Below are positions 24,783-32,700 of a stretch of 53,159 bases of DNA, piece after piece. Every line of letters starts with the position of its first letter. Position 1 is the stretch's first letter. The position numbers were made by a program, and so were the translations under genes. Source of the stretch: Lachnospiraceae bacterium (lineage in GTDB: Bacteria > Bacillota > Clostridia > Lachnospirales > Lachnospiraceae). The notes under the pieces were generated by a model. It did not search any database, was not told where the DNA came from, and saw only the letters and a list, made by a program, of their open reading frames with translations. The stretch covers positions 1 to 53,159 of the forward strand of contig CAAEMZ010000029.1 of assembly GCA_900757195.1 (NCBI GenBank), in the 5' to 3' direction.

Positions 24783-25127
24783 ACGGATAGACGGAAAATC
24801 GGCAAAGCCTATGAAATACAGGCGGAAAAATATCTGACAGATAAAGGATACAGGATTCTGGAAAGGAATTACTGCGGCAGCCACGGGGAAATCGACCGGA
24901 TTGCCCGGGCAGCGGATGGAACCATTGTCTTTGTGGAAGTGAAGGCCCGGAGAACTTTGGGCTGGGGCAGCGGCGGCGAGGCGGTGGACAGCGCCAAACG
25001 GCGGCATATCCGCCTTACGGCCAGGGCCTATATTTATGAAAAGGGGCTTTCGTTTAATGGCTCTTTTCGATTTGATGTGATTCTTTTTGAAAAGGGACAG
25101 CTTATTCATATTGAAAATGCATTTTAA
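24783..25127 (+). CDS. yraN: YraN family endonuclease-like protein (UPF0102), apparent ACG start
   Basis: The protein is a small restriction-endonuclease-fold member encoded next to rnhB in many bacteria; its cellular role is not settled. RKIGKAYEIQAEKYLTDKGY, HGEIDRIARA and VFVEVKARR (the E-x-K active-site pattern) are clear. A full AGGAGGT sits at 24771-24777, but the only codon at the right spacing is ACG (24783), exactly where homologues begin with ATG (TDRRKIGK against M-x-x-RK-x-G). The nearest in-frame GTG (24729) lies inside rnhB without a good binding site. The predicted 114 residues match the family. Either ACG initiates or the start codon is mutated or misread. Confidence 0.8.
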   Translation, partial: TDRRKIGKAYEIQAEKYLTDKGYRILERNYCGSHGEIDRIARAADGTIVFVEVKARRTLGWGSGGEAVDSAKRRHIRLTARAYIYEKGLSFNGSFRFDVILFEKGQLIHIENAF

Positions 25128-25154
25128 TTTTGTTTTATAAGGCAGGAAAAAAGA

Positions 25155-25982
25155 ATGAATTTTGAAAATATACCAGAATATGTGAACTGGGAAGATGAAA
25201 TCCCGGTCATCCAGTATAAAGCGCTGACGGATACGGGCTGTGTGGAACATGGATTTTCCACCCGGCTTGGCGGTGTCAGTCAGGGAATTTATAAGTCGAT
25301 GAATCTTTCCTATACCCGGGGCGATGACAAAGGTGCGGTGGATGAAAATTTCCGGCGGTTTTGTGACCGGCTTCATATGGACTGGCAGAAAATCGTGTCC
25401 ACGGACCAGACCCATACGGCCAACGTCCGAATCGTTACGGAGGCGGATGAGGGACATGGCATTTCCAGACCCAAATCATTTTTTGATATCGACGGTCAGG
25501 TGACCGATGTGCCGGGATTGCCGCTGATTACCTACCATGCGGATTGTGTGCCTCTGTTTTTTGTGGACCCGGTAAAAAAGGCCATCGGTCTCACCCATTC
25601 GGGATGGCGGGGAACGGCGGCGCGGATTGGCCGGAATACGGTGGAAACCATGCAGAAGGCCTACGGCTCCCGGCCGGAGGATATCATTGCTGTTATCGGG
25701 CCTTCTGTGTGCCAGAATTGCTACGAAGTCAGTGAAGATGTGGCCCGGGCCTTTATGGAAGGGTTCCGGATTTCGGACAGGCTGGTTTATGCCAAAGGCG
25801 GCGGAAAATATCAGTTAAACTTATGGGAAGCCAATCGTCAGATTATGGTGGATGCCGGAATAAAACCGGAACATATCACGGTTACGGCGTGGTGTACGGC
25901 CTGTCATCCGGATTTACTCTGGTCTCATCGGAAATCGGGCAGTGACCGGGGAAGTCTTGCGGCATTTTTAATGTTAAAATAG
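25155..25982 (+). CDS. pgeF: Peptidoglycan editing factor PgeF (YfiH, laccase domain)
   Basis: PgeF-type multicopper-oxidase-related proteins act in purine nucleoside phosphorolysis or deamination and, in E. coli, clear misincorporated L-Ser from peptidoglycan precursors. The 275-residue protein keeps the metal ligands and signature blocks: HGFSTRLGGVS, DQTHTANV, YHADCVPLFF, LTHSGWRGTAARI and GPSVCQNCYEV. The C-terminus has the conserved CHPDLLWSHRKSG block. It starts 27 bases after yraN and is followed by the PDZ/radical-SAM gene, probably one unit. Confidence 0.92.
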   Translation: MNFENIPEYVNWEDEIPVIQYKALTDTGCVEHGFSTRLGGVSQGIYKSMNLSYTRGDDKGAVDENFRRFCDRLHMDWQKIVSTDQTHTANVRIVTEADEGHGISRPKSFFDIDGQVTDVPGLPLITYHADCVPLFFVDPVKKAIGLTHSGWRGTAARIGRNTVETMQKAYGSRPEDIIAVIGPSVCQNCYEVSEDVARAFMEGFRISDRLVYAKGGGKYQLNLWEANRQIMVDAGIKPEHITVTAWCTACHPDLLWSHRKSGSDRGSLAAFLMLK

Positions 25983-26015
25983 GACCGGCGTCGGGCCGGA
26001 AGAAAGGATAAAGTG

Positions 26016-27344
26016 ATGGACAAGGGACATATCATCAAAAAAATTGCAGTTGGAAGTATTGCTGAAGAACTGGAGCTGGAATCCGGCGACCGGGTGATGG
26101 CCGTTAATAATCAGGTCATTGAGGATGTATTTGACTATCATTATCTGATCAATGATGAATATATTGAACTCACTGTTCTGAAAAAAGACGGCGAAGAATG
26201 GATCCTTGAAATCGAGAAAGATGCGGAAGAGGATTTGGGCATTGAATTTGAATCCAGTCTGATGGATGACTATCATTCCTGTTCCAATAAATGCATCTTC
26301 TGCTTTATCGACCAGCTCCCGGATGGGATGCGGGAAACGATGTATTTTAAGGATGATGATTCCCGGCTGTCTTTTCTTCAGGGAAATTATATTACGCTGA
26401 CGAATATGAAGGACCGGGAACTGGACCGGATCATTAAGTACAAATTGTCACCAATCAATATTTCCGTGCATACGACGGATCCGGAGCTTCGCTGCATGAT
26501 GCTTCACAACCGCTTTGCGGGAAAAATCATGGAACAGATCACAAAGCTTTATGCCGCCGGAACGATCATGAATGGACAGATCGTTCTGTGTAAAGGGGTC
26601 AATGACGGCGAAGCGCTGAAACGGACCATCGGGGATCTGATGGGATTTCTTCCGTTTATGGAAAGTCTTTCGGTCGTCCCGGTGGGAATTTCCAGACACC
26701 GTGAAGGCCTGTATCCGCTGGAGCCTTTTACAAAGGCGGATGCCATTGAGGTTCTGAATATTATCCATGATTTCCAGGAAAAATGTATGGAAGAGTACGA
26801 TACCCATTTCGTCCATGCCAGCGATGAATGGTATATTCTTGCCGGCCTTCCGCTGCCGGAAGCGGATAACTATGACGGCTATGTTCAGCTTGAAAACGGT
26901 GTGGGGATGTTAAGGCTTCAGGAAGAAGAGTTTGCGGAAGCGATGGCAGCGGCTGTGGACGGAGGTATCGAAAGGAAAGCCCCATCAATTGAGAAACGGT
27001 GTACCATTGCCACGGGAAAGCTGGCAGGTCCTTTTTTGCGGAAGCTGATCCGGGACTTTAATACCCTTTATCCGGGGGTTCATGCAGAGGTCGTGGAAAT
27101 TACCAACAATTTCTTCGGACCGAGGATTACCGTTTCCGGTCTGCTCACCGGACAGGATATTATGGAACAGTTAAAGGGCAGAGACCTGGGCAGCCAGCTT
27201 CTTCTTCCGGTCAACGTTCTGCGCAGCGGCGAAGATGTGCTTCTGGATGATGTTCACATCTCTGAAATTGAAAAAACTTTACAAGTTCCGGTTCGTATTG
27301 TACAATCAAACGGAAAAGACCTTTATGAAGCCCTGCTTTCATAG
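26016..27344 (+). CDS. DUF512 protein: PDZ domain plus radical-SAM-like iron-sulfur domain
   Basis: The 442-residue protein joins an N-terminal PDZ-like segment (about 1-75, with VGSIAEELELESGDRVMAVN) to a radical-SAM-type core. The cluster motif CSNKCIFCF holds Cys89, Cys93 and Cys96 (C-x3-C-x2-C), followed by the family FIDQLPDGMR. C-terminal DUF512 sequence includes RSGEDVLLDDVHISEIE. The family is common in clostridia and cyanobacteria, usually beside der; its substrate is unknown. I use ATG 26016, with AAAGGA at 26003-26008; the GTG three bases earlier is the alternative. der follows, fitting a ribosome-related role, which remains inference. Confidence 0.9.
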   Translation: MDKGHIIKKIAVGSIAEELELESGDRVMAVNNQVIEDVFDYHYLINDEYIELTVLKKDGEEWILEIEKDAEEDLGIEFESSLMDDYHSCSNKCIFCFIDQLPDGMRETMYFKDDDSRLSFLQGNYITLTNMKDRELDRIIKYKLSPINISVHTTDPELRCMMLHNRFAGKIMEQITKLYAAGTIMNGQIVLCKGVNDGEALKRTIGDLMGFLPFMESLSVVPVGISRHREGLYPLEPFTKADAIEVLNIIHDFQEKCMEEYDTHFVHASDEWYILAGLPLPEADNYDGYVQLENGVGMLRLQEEEFAEAMAAAVDGGIERKAPSIEKRCTIATGKLAGPFLRKLIRDFNTLYPGVHAEVVEITNNFFGPRITVSGLLTGQDIMEQLKGRDLGSQLLLPVNVLRSGEDVLLDDVHISEIEKTLQVPVRIVQSNGKDLYEALLS

Positions 27345-27391
27345 GGGCTGCTTTGACGGAAGTTTTTATTAAAAAAGGAGAATTTTATTAT

Positions 27392-28714
27392 ATGAGTAAA
27401 CCGATTGTGGCCGTTGTGGGCCGTCCAAACGTGGGAAAATCCACATTATTTAATGTCCTTGCCGGACGGAAGATATCCATCGTCAAGGATACCCCGGGTG
27501 TGACGCGAGACCGTATTTATGCGGATGTCACCTGGCTGGATAAACAGTTTACGCTGATTGACACAGGGGGAATCGAACCGGAGAGTAAAGACTTAATTCT
27601 TTCCAGTATGCGCGAACAGGCACAGATCGCCATTGATACGGCAGACGTCATTATGTTTGTTACAGATGTTCATCAGGGCGTTGTCGATGCGGATTTTAAA
27701 GTGGCAGATATGCTCCGCCGTTCCGGTAAACCGGTCGTTCTTGTTGTCAATAAGGTGGACAGTTTCCAGAAATATCAGGCGGATATTTATGAATTTTATA
27801 ATCTGGGTATCGGAGATCCTTACGGGGTTTCTGCGGCTTCCCAGCTCGGTCTCGGCGATATGCTGGACGAGGTGGTTAAATATTTTCCGGCAGGTTCCAC
27901 GGAAGAGGAAGAGGATGAACGTCCGAGAATTGCCGTGATCGGAAAGCCGAACGTGGGAAAATCTTCCCTTATTAATAAACTCTGCGGCAGCCAGCGTTCC
28001 ATTGTTTCAAATATTGCAGGAACAACCCGGGATGCCATTGATACCGTGGTTAAATTTGACGGACAGGAATATGTTTTTATTGACACGGCAGGTATTCGAA
28101 GAAAAAATAAAATTAAAGAGGATCTGGAACGTTACAGCATTATCCGTGCGGTAGCTGCGGTTGAGCGGGCCAATATCGTCCTTTTGATGATCGATGCGAC
28201 CGAAGGGGTCACCGAACAGGATGCGAAGATTGCCGGTATCGCCCACGAGCGGGGCAAGGGCGTGATTATCGCCGTTAACAAGTGGGATGCTGTCGTTAAA
28301 AATGACAAAACCATTTATGAGCATACAAAGAAAATCCGGGAAACGCTGGCTTATATGCCGTATGCGGAAATCGTTTTTATTTCTGCCATGACGGGCCAGC
28401 GTATTACAAAGCTGTATGAGCTGATCGATATGGTGATCCAGAATCATTCACTGCGTATCGGCACCGGTGTTCTGAATGAAATTATGGCTGAGGCTGTGGC
28501 TCTGAAGCAGCCGCCGTCAGACAAAGGCCGCCGGCTGAAGCTTTACTATATTACACAGGTGGCTGTAAAACCGCCGACATTTGTTATTTTTGTCAATGAT
28601 AAAGAGCTGACCCATTTTTCTTATACACGTTATATTGAAAATAAGATCCGGGAAGCCTTCGGTTTCCGGGGGACACCGCTGAAATTTATTATACGTGAAA
28701 GAAAGGATAAATAG
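27392..28714 (+). CDS. der: Ribosome biogenesis GTPase Der (EngA)
   Basis: Der is a double-GTPase needed for 50S assembly. The 440-residue protein has two G domains: GRPNVGKS at 10-17 with DTGGIEP, and GKPNVGKSS from residue 184 with DTAGIRRKNK. NKVD and NKWD are the two G4 motifs. The C-terminal KH-like domain includes PPTFVIFVNDKELTHFSY. The start is ATG 27392, with AAAGGAG at 27374-27380; an upstream TTG would add 13 residues not seen in the family. plsY follows 2 bases after the stop. Confidence 0.97.
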   Translation: MSKPIVAVVGRPNVGKSTLFNVLAGRKISIVKDTPGVTRDRIYADVTWLDKQFTLIDTGGIEPESKDLILSSMREQAQIAIDTADVIMFVTDVHQGVVDADFKVADMLRRSGKPVVLVVNKVDSFQKYQADIYEFYNLGIGDPYGVSAASQLGLGDMLDEVVKYFPAGSTEEEEDERPRIAVIGKPNVGKSSLINKLCGSQRSIVSNIAGTTRDAIDTVVKFDGQEYVFIDTAGIRRKNKIKEDLERYSIIRAVAAVERANIVLLMIDATEGVTEQDAKIAGIAHERGKGVIIAVNKWDAVVKNDKTIYEHTKKIRETLAYMPYAEIVFISAMTGQRITKLYELIDMVIQNHSLRIGTGVLNEIMAEAVALKQPPSDKGRRLKLYYITQVAVKPPTFVIFVNDKELTHFSYTRYIENKIREAFGFRGTPLKFIIRERKDK

Positions 28715-28716
28715 AG

Positions 28717-29346
28717 ATGATCAGAGATATTCTTCTTTGCCTTATTGTCGGATATGTTTTCGGCTGTTTTCAGACCGGGTATATTTATGGAAGATGCCAC
28801 GGCATCGATATCCGGGATTATGGCAGCGGTAATTCAGGAACGACAAACACCCTGCGTGTTCTCGGGAAAAAAGCCGGGTATATTACCTATCTCGGGGATG
28901 CGTTAAAAGCTATTTTTGCAATCCTTGTGGTGAAATATCTGATTTACGGACTCTGGCTCGTTCCGGCATTGGATTTTCAACTGCTTCTGGCATATACGGG
29001 GCTTGGCGTAGCTCTCGGTCATAATTATCCTTTTTATCTGAAATTTAAGGGCGGAAAGGGAATTGCCGTCACCTCCGGCGTCATGCTGGCGCTGGATCTG
29101 CGTATCGGCCTTGTGGGAATCATCGGTTTTCTGATTCTGTTTTTTACGACCCGGTATGTTTCGGTGGGTTCCCTTTTTATGAGCCTTGCCTTCCCGGTAT
29201 GCGTTCTGATTTTATATCCGGGACAGTGGCATCTTTTTGGTGTCAGTCTGGTATTCTGGGCGATGGCATGGATACGTCACCGGACAAATATCCAAAGGCT
29301 GATTAACGGAAATGAAAACCGCTTTGACCGGAAGAAAACTCATTGA
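28717..29346 (+). CDS. plsY: Acyl phosphate:glycerol-3-phosphate acyltransferase PlsY
   Basis: PlsY is a membrane enzyme that transfers the acyl group from acyl phosphate (made by PlsX) to glycerol-3-phosphate. The protein is mostly membrane segments. Its three conserved loops are visible: IRDYGSGNSGTTNTLRVLG near residue 31, GHNYPFYLKFKGGKGIA near 100, and a late loop with IRHRTNIQRLINGNENR. The first loop reads SGNSGTTN where most homologues have SGNPGATN. The start lies 2 bases after der. Its stop codon overlaps the -35 of the next promoter. Confidence 0.95.
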   Translation: MIRDILLCLIVGYVFGCFQTGYIYGRCHGIDIRDYGSGNSGTTNTLRVLGKKAGYITYLGDALKAIFAILVVKYLIYGLWLVPALDFQLLLAYTGLGVALGHNYPFYLKFKGGKGIAVTSGVMLALDLRIGLVGIIGFLILFFTTRYVSVGSLFMSLAFPVCVLILYPGQWHLFGVSLVFWAMAWIRHRTNIQRLINGNENRFDRKKTH

Positions 29347-29371
29347 CTTTTTTACATAAATCATATATCAT
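29343..29371 (+). promoter_or_regulatory. Promoter for the ABC transporter operon
   Basis: TTGACT (29343-29348), 17 bases, and TATCAT (29366-29371). The leader to the first gene is only about 55 bases, too short for a T-box. Confidence 0.6.
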
Positions 29372-29377
29372 ATTAAT

Positions 29378-29398
29378 AAAGCGTTGCTTCAACGCTTT
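29378..29398 (+). terminator. Hairpin at the start of the ABC operon leader (weak terminator of plsY or 5' stem)
   Basis: AAAGCGTTG (29378-29386) and CAACGCTTT (29390-29398) are exact complements around CTT, followed by only TAT. It may end the der-plsY transcript or stabilise the 5' end of the ABC mRNA, because the predicted start falls at its left edge. Confidence 0.45.
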
Positions 29399-29433
29399 TA
29401 TGTATTGAAGTAAAAAGGAAAGAGGATGAGGAA

Positions 29434-30456
29434 ATGAAAAAGTCACTCGCAATGTTACTGGCAGGAGCCATGGTGATCGCATCATTAACAGCCTGCGGAG
29501 GCTCCCAGAAGAAGGAAACTACTGCGGAAACAAAAGCAGAAACAACGGAAGAAGCTACAGCAGAGACAAAAAAGGCTGCAGCGGATGACGGAAAAACTTA
29601 CAAAATCGGTGTGTTACAGTTAGTTGAACATGCTGCGCTGGATGCATCCAACAAAGGTTTTGTTGCTGCACTGGACGATGCAGGGATTGCTTATGAGATC
29701 GACCAGCAGAATGCACAGGGCGATCAGTCCGCATGTCAGACAATCGCAGAAAAACTCGTGAATGACGGTAACGATTTAATTCTTGCCATTGCTACACCGG
29801 CAGCTCAGGCGGTTGCAGGCTGTACGACAGAGATTCCGATCGTAGGTACTGCGATTACAGATTATGCCGCTTCCGGTTTGGTTGATGATAATGCCGCTCC
29901 GGGCGGAAATGTCACAGGAAGCTCTGACCTGACACCGATCGAAGCTCAGATCGGCCTTCTTAAAAAAGTACTTCCGGAAGCAAAGACGGTTGGCGTTCTT
30001 TACTGTTCTGCAGAAAGCAACTCCGAAATCCAGCTTCAGATGACAAAGGAAGTCTGCAAAAACGAAGGACTTGAAGTGGTTGAATTTTCTGTAGCAAGCT
30101 CCAACGAAATCCAGTCCGTTGTTGAATCTGCAGTCGGCAAAGTTGATGCTTTATACAGCTTTACAGATAATACGATTGCAGCCGGAATGAACACTGTAGC
30201 CATGGTAGCCAATGAAAATAACCTTCCGGTTATCTGCGGCGAAGAGGGTATGGTTGAAGCCGGAGGACTTTGTACATACAGTATTGATTACTATGAATTA
30301 GGATATCTTGCAGGTCAGATGGCTGTGAAGATTCTCAAAGGCGAAGCAGAACCTGCAACGATGCCAATTGAATACTACCCATCCGATAAATGCGAATTTG
30401 TTGGCAACGATGAAACAGCAGGAATCCTCGGAATCGATCTTTCTGTTGCAGAATAA
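29434..30456 (+). CDS. ABC transporter substrate-binding lipoprotein (ABC_sub_bind / TrpX-like)
   Basis: The protein is a secreted, lipid-anchored binding protein. Its signal peptide ends in the lipobox LTAC with Cys21 the lipidated residue, followed by a Thr/Glu/Lys-rich linker to about residue 50. The mature part matches the ABC_sub_bind family: KIGVLQLVEHAALDASNKGF, ATPAAQA, GTAITDYAASGLV, SDLTPIEAQ and a late YYELGYLAGQMA. Members near tryptophan or tyrosine genes are thought to import aromatic amino acids, but no T-box supports that here, so the substrate is open. A terminator-like hairpin separates it from the permease, probably giving more binding protein than membrane parts. Confidence 0.92.
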   Translation: MKKSLAMLLAGAMVIASLTACGGSQKKETTAETKAETTEEATAETKKAAADDGKTYKIGVLQLVEHAALDASNKGFVAALDDAGIAYEIDQQNAQGDQSACQTIAEKLVNDGNDLILAIATPAAQAVAGCTTEIPIVGTAITDYAASGLVDDNAAPGGNVTGSSDLTPIEAQIGLLKKVLPEAKTVGVLYCSAESNSEIQLQMTKEVCKNEGLEVVEFSVASSNEIQSVVESAVGKVDALYSFTDNTIAAGMNTVAMVANENNLPVICGEEGMVEAGGLCTYSIDYYELGYLAGQMAVKILKGEAEPATMPIEYYPSDKCEFVGNDETAGILGIDLSVAE

Positions 30457-30478
30457 TTATATTTAAACAAAAATCACT

Positions 30479-30517
30479 CCGGCAAATATGGATTTATATT
30501 TGCCGGGGCTATTTTTT
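30479..30517 (+). terminator. Intra-operon terminator between binding protein and permease
   Basis: CCGGCAAATAT (30479-30489) pairs with ATATTTGCCGG (30496-30506), followed by GGCTATTTTTTT. Partial readthrough would tune subunit ratios. Confidence 0.85.
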
Positions 30518-30554
30518 TACAGATGATTAAATAAAAAATTTGGAGGAGAAAGAC

Positions 30555-31481
30555 ATGAATATTGGTGGTATTTTTCTGGCACTTCAGGGTGCGGTATCTC
30601 AGGGGATTCTCTGGGGTGTCCTCGTCCTCGGCGTCTATATTACCTACAAAATTTTGGATATTGCAGATTTGACCGTGGACGGCAGTTTTGCCCTGGGCGG
30701 CTGTATCTGTGCGACATTTGTTGTGGGATACGGGATGAATCCCTTCCTCGCACTGATTATTTCCACACTGGCGGGAATGATCGCCGGATCCGTTACCGGA
30801 TTTTTACATACGGTTTTCGAAATTCCCGCGATTTTATCGGGAATTCTTACCCAGATTGCCCTTTGGTCCATCAATCTGCGTATCATGGGAAAAAGTAATA
30901 TTCCTTTATTAAAATCAAAAACTATTTTTTCAGGCTTTATGGAACTGACCGGATTAAAATCCTCTCAGGTTTCCGCAATCATTGGTATTTTAATTGCCAT
31001 TATTCTGATTTCCGCTCTTTACTGGTTCTTTGGAACAGAAATCGGTTCGGCGCTCCGTGCAACGGGTAACAACGAAGATATGATTCGCGCCCTCGGAGTG
31101 AATACAAAAATGACAAAAATGATCGCCCTCATGCTGAGCAACGGACTTGTCGGACTTTCCGGCGGTCTTGTCTGCCAGAGTCAGAAATATGCGGACATCG
31201 GTATGGGTACCGGAGCCATTGTCATCGGTCTGGCAGCCATTGTCATCGGAGACGTCCTCATGGGAAGACTGCGTTCTTTCTACAGCCGTCTGACATCCGC
31301 GGTTGTCGGTTCCATTGTTTATTTCCTGATTCGTGCCATCGTTCTTCAGCTTGGTATGGATGCCAACGACATGAAATTGTTATCGGCAGTTATCGTAGCC
31401 CTCGCCCTCTGTGTTCCTGTTGCTATAAATAAGTACCGTGCAAAACGTATGTATACCGAAGGAGGCGATGAAAATGCTTAA
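30555..31481 (+). CDS. ABC transporter permease (branched-chain/TrpY-like family)
   Basis: The protein is largely hydrophobic, with eight or more likely membrane segments, and belongs to the BPD_transp_2-type permeases paired with ABC_sub_bind proteins. Recognisable parts are DIADLTVDGSFALGG near residue 35, GILTQIALWSINLRIMG, and the cytoplasmic loop GSALRATGNNEDMIRALGVN, which contacts the ATPase. I use ATG 30555 (308 residues) because GAGGAG lies just before it; the TTG at 30540 precedes that site. It overlaps the ATPase gene by 8 bases. Confidence 0.92.
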   Translation: MNIGGIFLALQGAVSQGILWGVLVLGVYITYKILDIADLTVDGSFALGGCICATFVVGYGMNPFLALIISTLAGMIAGSVTGFLHTVFEIPAILSGILTQIALWSINLRIMGKSNIPLLKSKTIFSGFMELTGLKSSQVSAIIGILIAIILISALYWFFGTEIGSALRATGNNEDMIRALGVNTKMTKMIALMLSNGLVGLSGGLVCQSQKYADIGMGTGAIVIGLAAIVIGDVLMGRLRSFYSRLTSAVVGSIVYFLIRAIVLQLGMDANDMKLLSAVIVALALCVPVAINKYRAKRMYTEGGDENA

Positions 31482-32268
31482 AATTTCCAATGTCAGCAAA
31501 ACTTTTAATGCCGGAACGATCAATGAGAAAAAAGCCCTTCGGAATATCAGCCTTCATCTGGAACCGGAAGATTTCGTAACGATCATCGGCGGAAACGGCG
31601 CCGGAAAATCAACGATGCTGAATATGATTGCCGGTGTTTATCCGATTGACTGCGGCGTCATCCAGTTGGATGGACATAATATTTCCCGTCTCCCGGAACA
31701 TTCCCGGGCAAAATATCTGGGAAGAGTTTTCCAGGACCCGATGCGTGGAACAGCTGCGGATATGGAGATTCAGGAAAATCTGGCCCTGGCCCTTCGCCGT
31801 GGAAATTCCCGTGGCCTTGGCTGGGGAATTACCAAGGATGAAAAGGAGCAGTATAAGAAGCTGTTGACCCGTCTGGATCTCGGCCTGGAGGATCGTCTTT
31901 CTTCGAAAGTCGGACTGCTTTCCGGCGGACAGCGTCAGGCGCTGACACTGCTTATGGCCACTCTGAAAAAACCAAAACTGCTGCTGCTCGATGAACATAC
32001 GGCGGCGCTGGACCCGAAAACGGCAAAAAAAGTATTGGATCTGACCGAAGAAATCGTCAATGAAAATAAATTGACCGCTTTGATGGTCACACATAACATG
32101 AAAGACGCCATTCGTCTCGGAAACCGTCTGATTATGATGCATGAAGGACGGATCATTTACGATGTGCGCGGCGAAGAAAAGAAGCGCCTCGAAGTCAATG
32201 ACCTGCTTAAAAAATTCGAACAGGCCAGCGGCGGCGAATTCGCCAACGACCGTATGCTGTTATCCTAA
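31474..32268 (+). CDS. ABC transporter ATP-binding protein
   Basis: This 264-residue subunit powers the transporter encoded with it. Walker A GGNGAGKST lies at 39-47, the Q-loop in GRVFQDPMRGT, the ABC signature in GLLSGGQRQALTL and Walker B in LLLLDEHTAALDP. The H-loop is THNMKDAI. The DEHTAALDP form is typical of the family that partners ABC_sub_bind proteins. The start is ATG 31474, eight bases after AAGGAGG and inside the last codons of the permease. Earlier in-frame starts lie before or too close to that site. Confidence 0.94.
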   Translation: MLKISNVSKTFNAGTINEKKALRNISLHLEPEDFVTIIGGNGAGKSTMLNMIAGVYPIDCGVIQLDGHNISRLPEHSRAKYLGRVFQDPMRGTAADMEIQENLALALRRGNSRGLGWGITKDEKEQYKKLLTRLDLGLEDRLSSKVGLLSGGQRQALTLLMATLKKPKLLLLDEHTAALDPKTAKKVLDLTEEIVNENKLTALMVTHNMKDAIRLGNRLIMMHEGRIIYDVRGEEKKRLEVNDLLKKFEQASGGEFANDRMLLS

Positions 32269-32314
32269 ATGTCAGAGCCCATCGGAATCGGTGGTTCCAT
32301 GGCATAAATAAAAG

Positions 32315-32357
32315 ATACCGCTATATAATTAAATAAGATTATAAGGCGGTATTTTTT
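32315..32357 (+). terminator. Hairpin with T-run directly before the small membrane protein gene
   Basis: ATACCGC (32315-32321) and GCGGTAT (32346-32352) enclose a 24-base AT-rich loop and are followed by T up to the next ATG at 32358. It may terminate the ABC operon. The right arm also contains AAGGCGG-like ribosome-binding sequence of the next gene. Confidence 0.45.
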
Positions 32358-32630
32358 ATGGATTCTAATCAAAGGCGTGAACTACAGAATATGCGGGAGC
32401 AGTGCGGAAGGATGACACGGGACTATAAAGACCATCTGGAGGGCATCGGCCCGGGAATCAGTCTTTTGTTCCGGTCCTTCCTCGCCCTGGCGTTTTTTGC
32501 ATCGGCGATCATCTTTCCGATGATTTCGGAAAATAATATACCTTCGGGACTCAGGGAAATCCCGGAACAGGTCGCCGTCAATTATACAGTCGAAGATGTG
32601 GCTGTGTTTATGAATGATTTGAAATATTAA
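32358..32630 (+). CDS. Small single-span membrane protein of unknown function
   Basis: I do not recognise the family. The 90-residue protein has a charged N-terminus (MDSNQRRELQNMREQCGRMTR), one hydrophobic stretch at about 32-55 that could span the membrane, and a short polar C-terminus ending in NDLKY. Its start follows AAGGCGG, which lies in the right arm of the hairpin at 32315, so its translation may depend on opening that hairpin. The peroxiredoxin promoter overlaps its stop region. Codon use resembles the neighbours, which supports a real gene. Confidence 0.7.
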   Translation: MDSNQRRELQNMREQCGRMTRDYKDHLEGIGPGISLLFRSFLALAFFASAIIFPMISENNIPSGLREIPEQVAVNYTVEDVAVFMNDLKY

Positions 32631-32647
32631 AGAATGTAGGATATAAT
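32619..32647 (+). promoter_or_regulatory. Sigma-A promoter for the peroxiredoxin gene
   Basis: TTGAAA (32619-32624), 17 bases, and TATAAT (32642-32647). The -35 lies in the end of the preceding gene. Confidence 0.75.
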
Positions 32648-32650
32648 ACT

Positions 32651-32664
32651 TTTGTAAATACAAA
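32651..32664. promoter_or_regulatory. Palindrome over the predicted peroxiredoxin transcription start
   Basis: TTTGTA (32651-32656) and TACAAA (32659-32664) flank AA. With the -10 ending at 32647, transcription should start within it, a typical repressor position. It does not match the PerR box pattern TTATAAT-N-ATTATAA. Confidence 0.45.
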
Positions 32665-32700
32665 CTACAAACGATGATTATTTATATTGGGAGGTTTTTT

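Noticed and set aside
29347..29433. T-box riboswitch for the ABC transporter
   Set aside because: The leader is too short and has no TGGNACCGCG-like T-box sequence or antiterminator.
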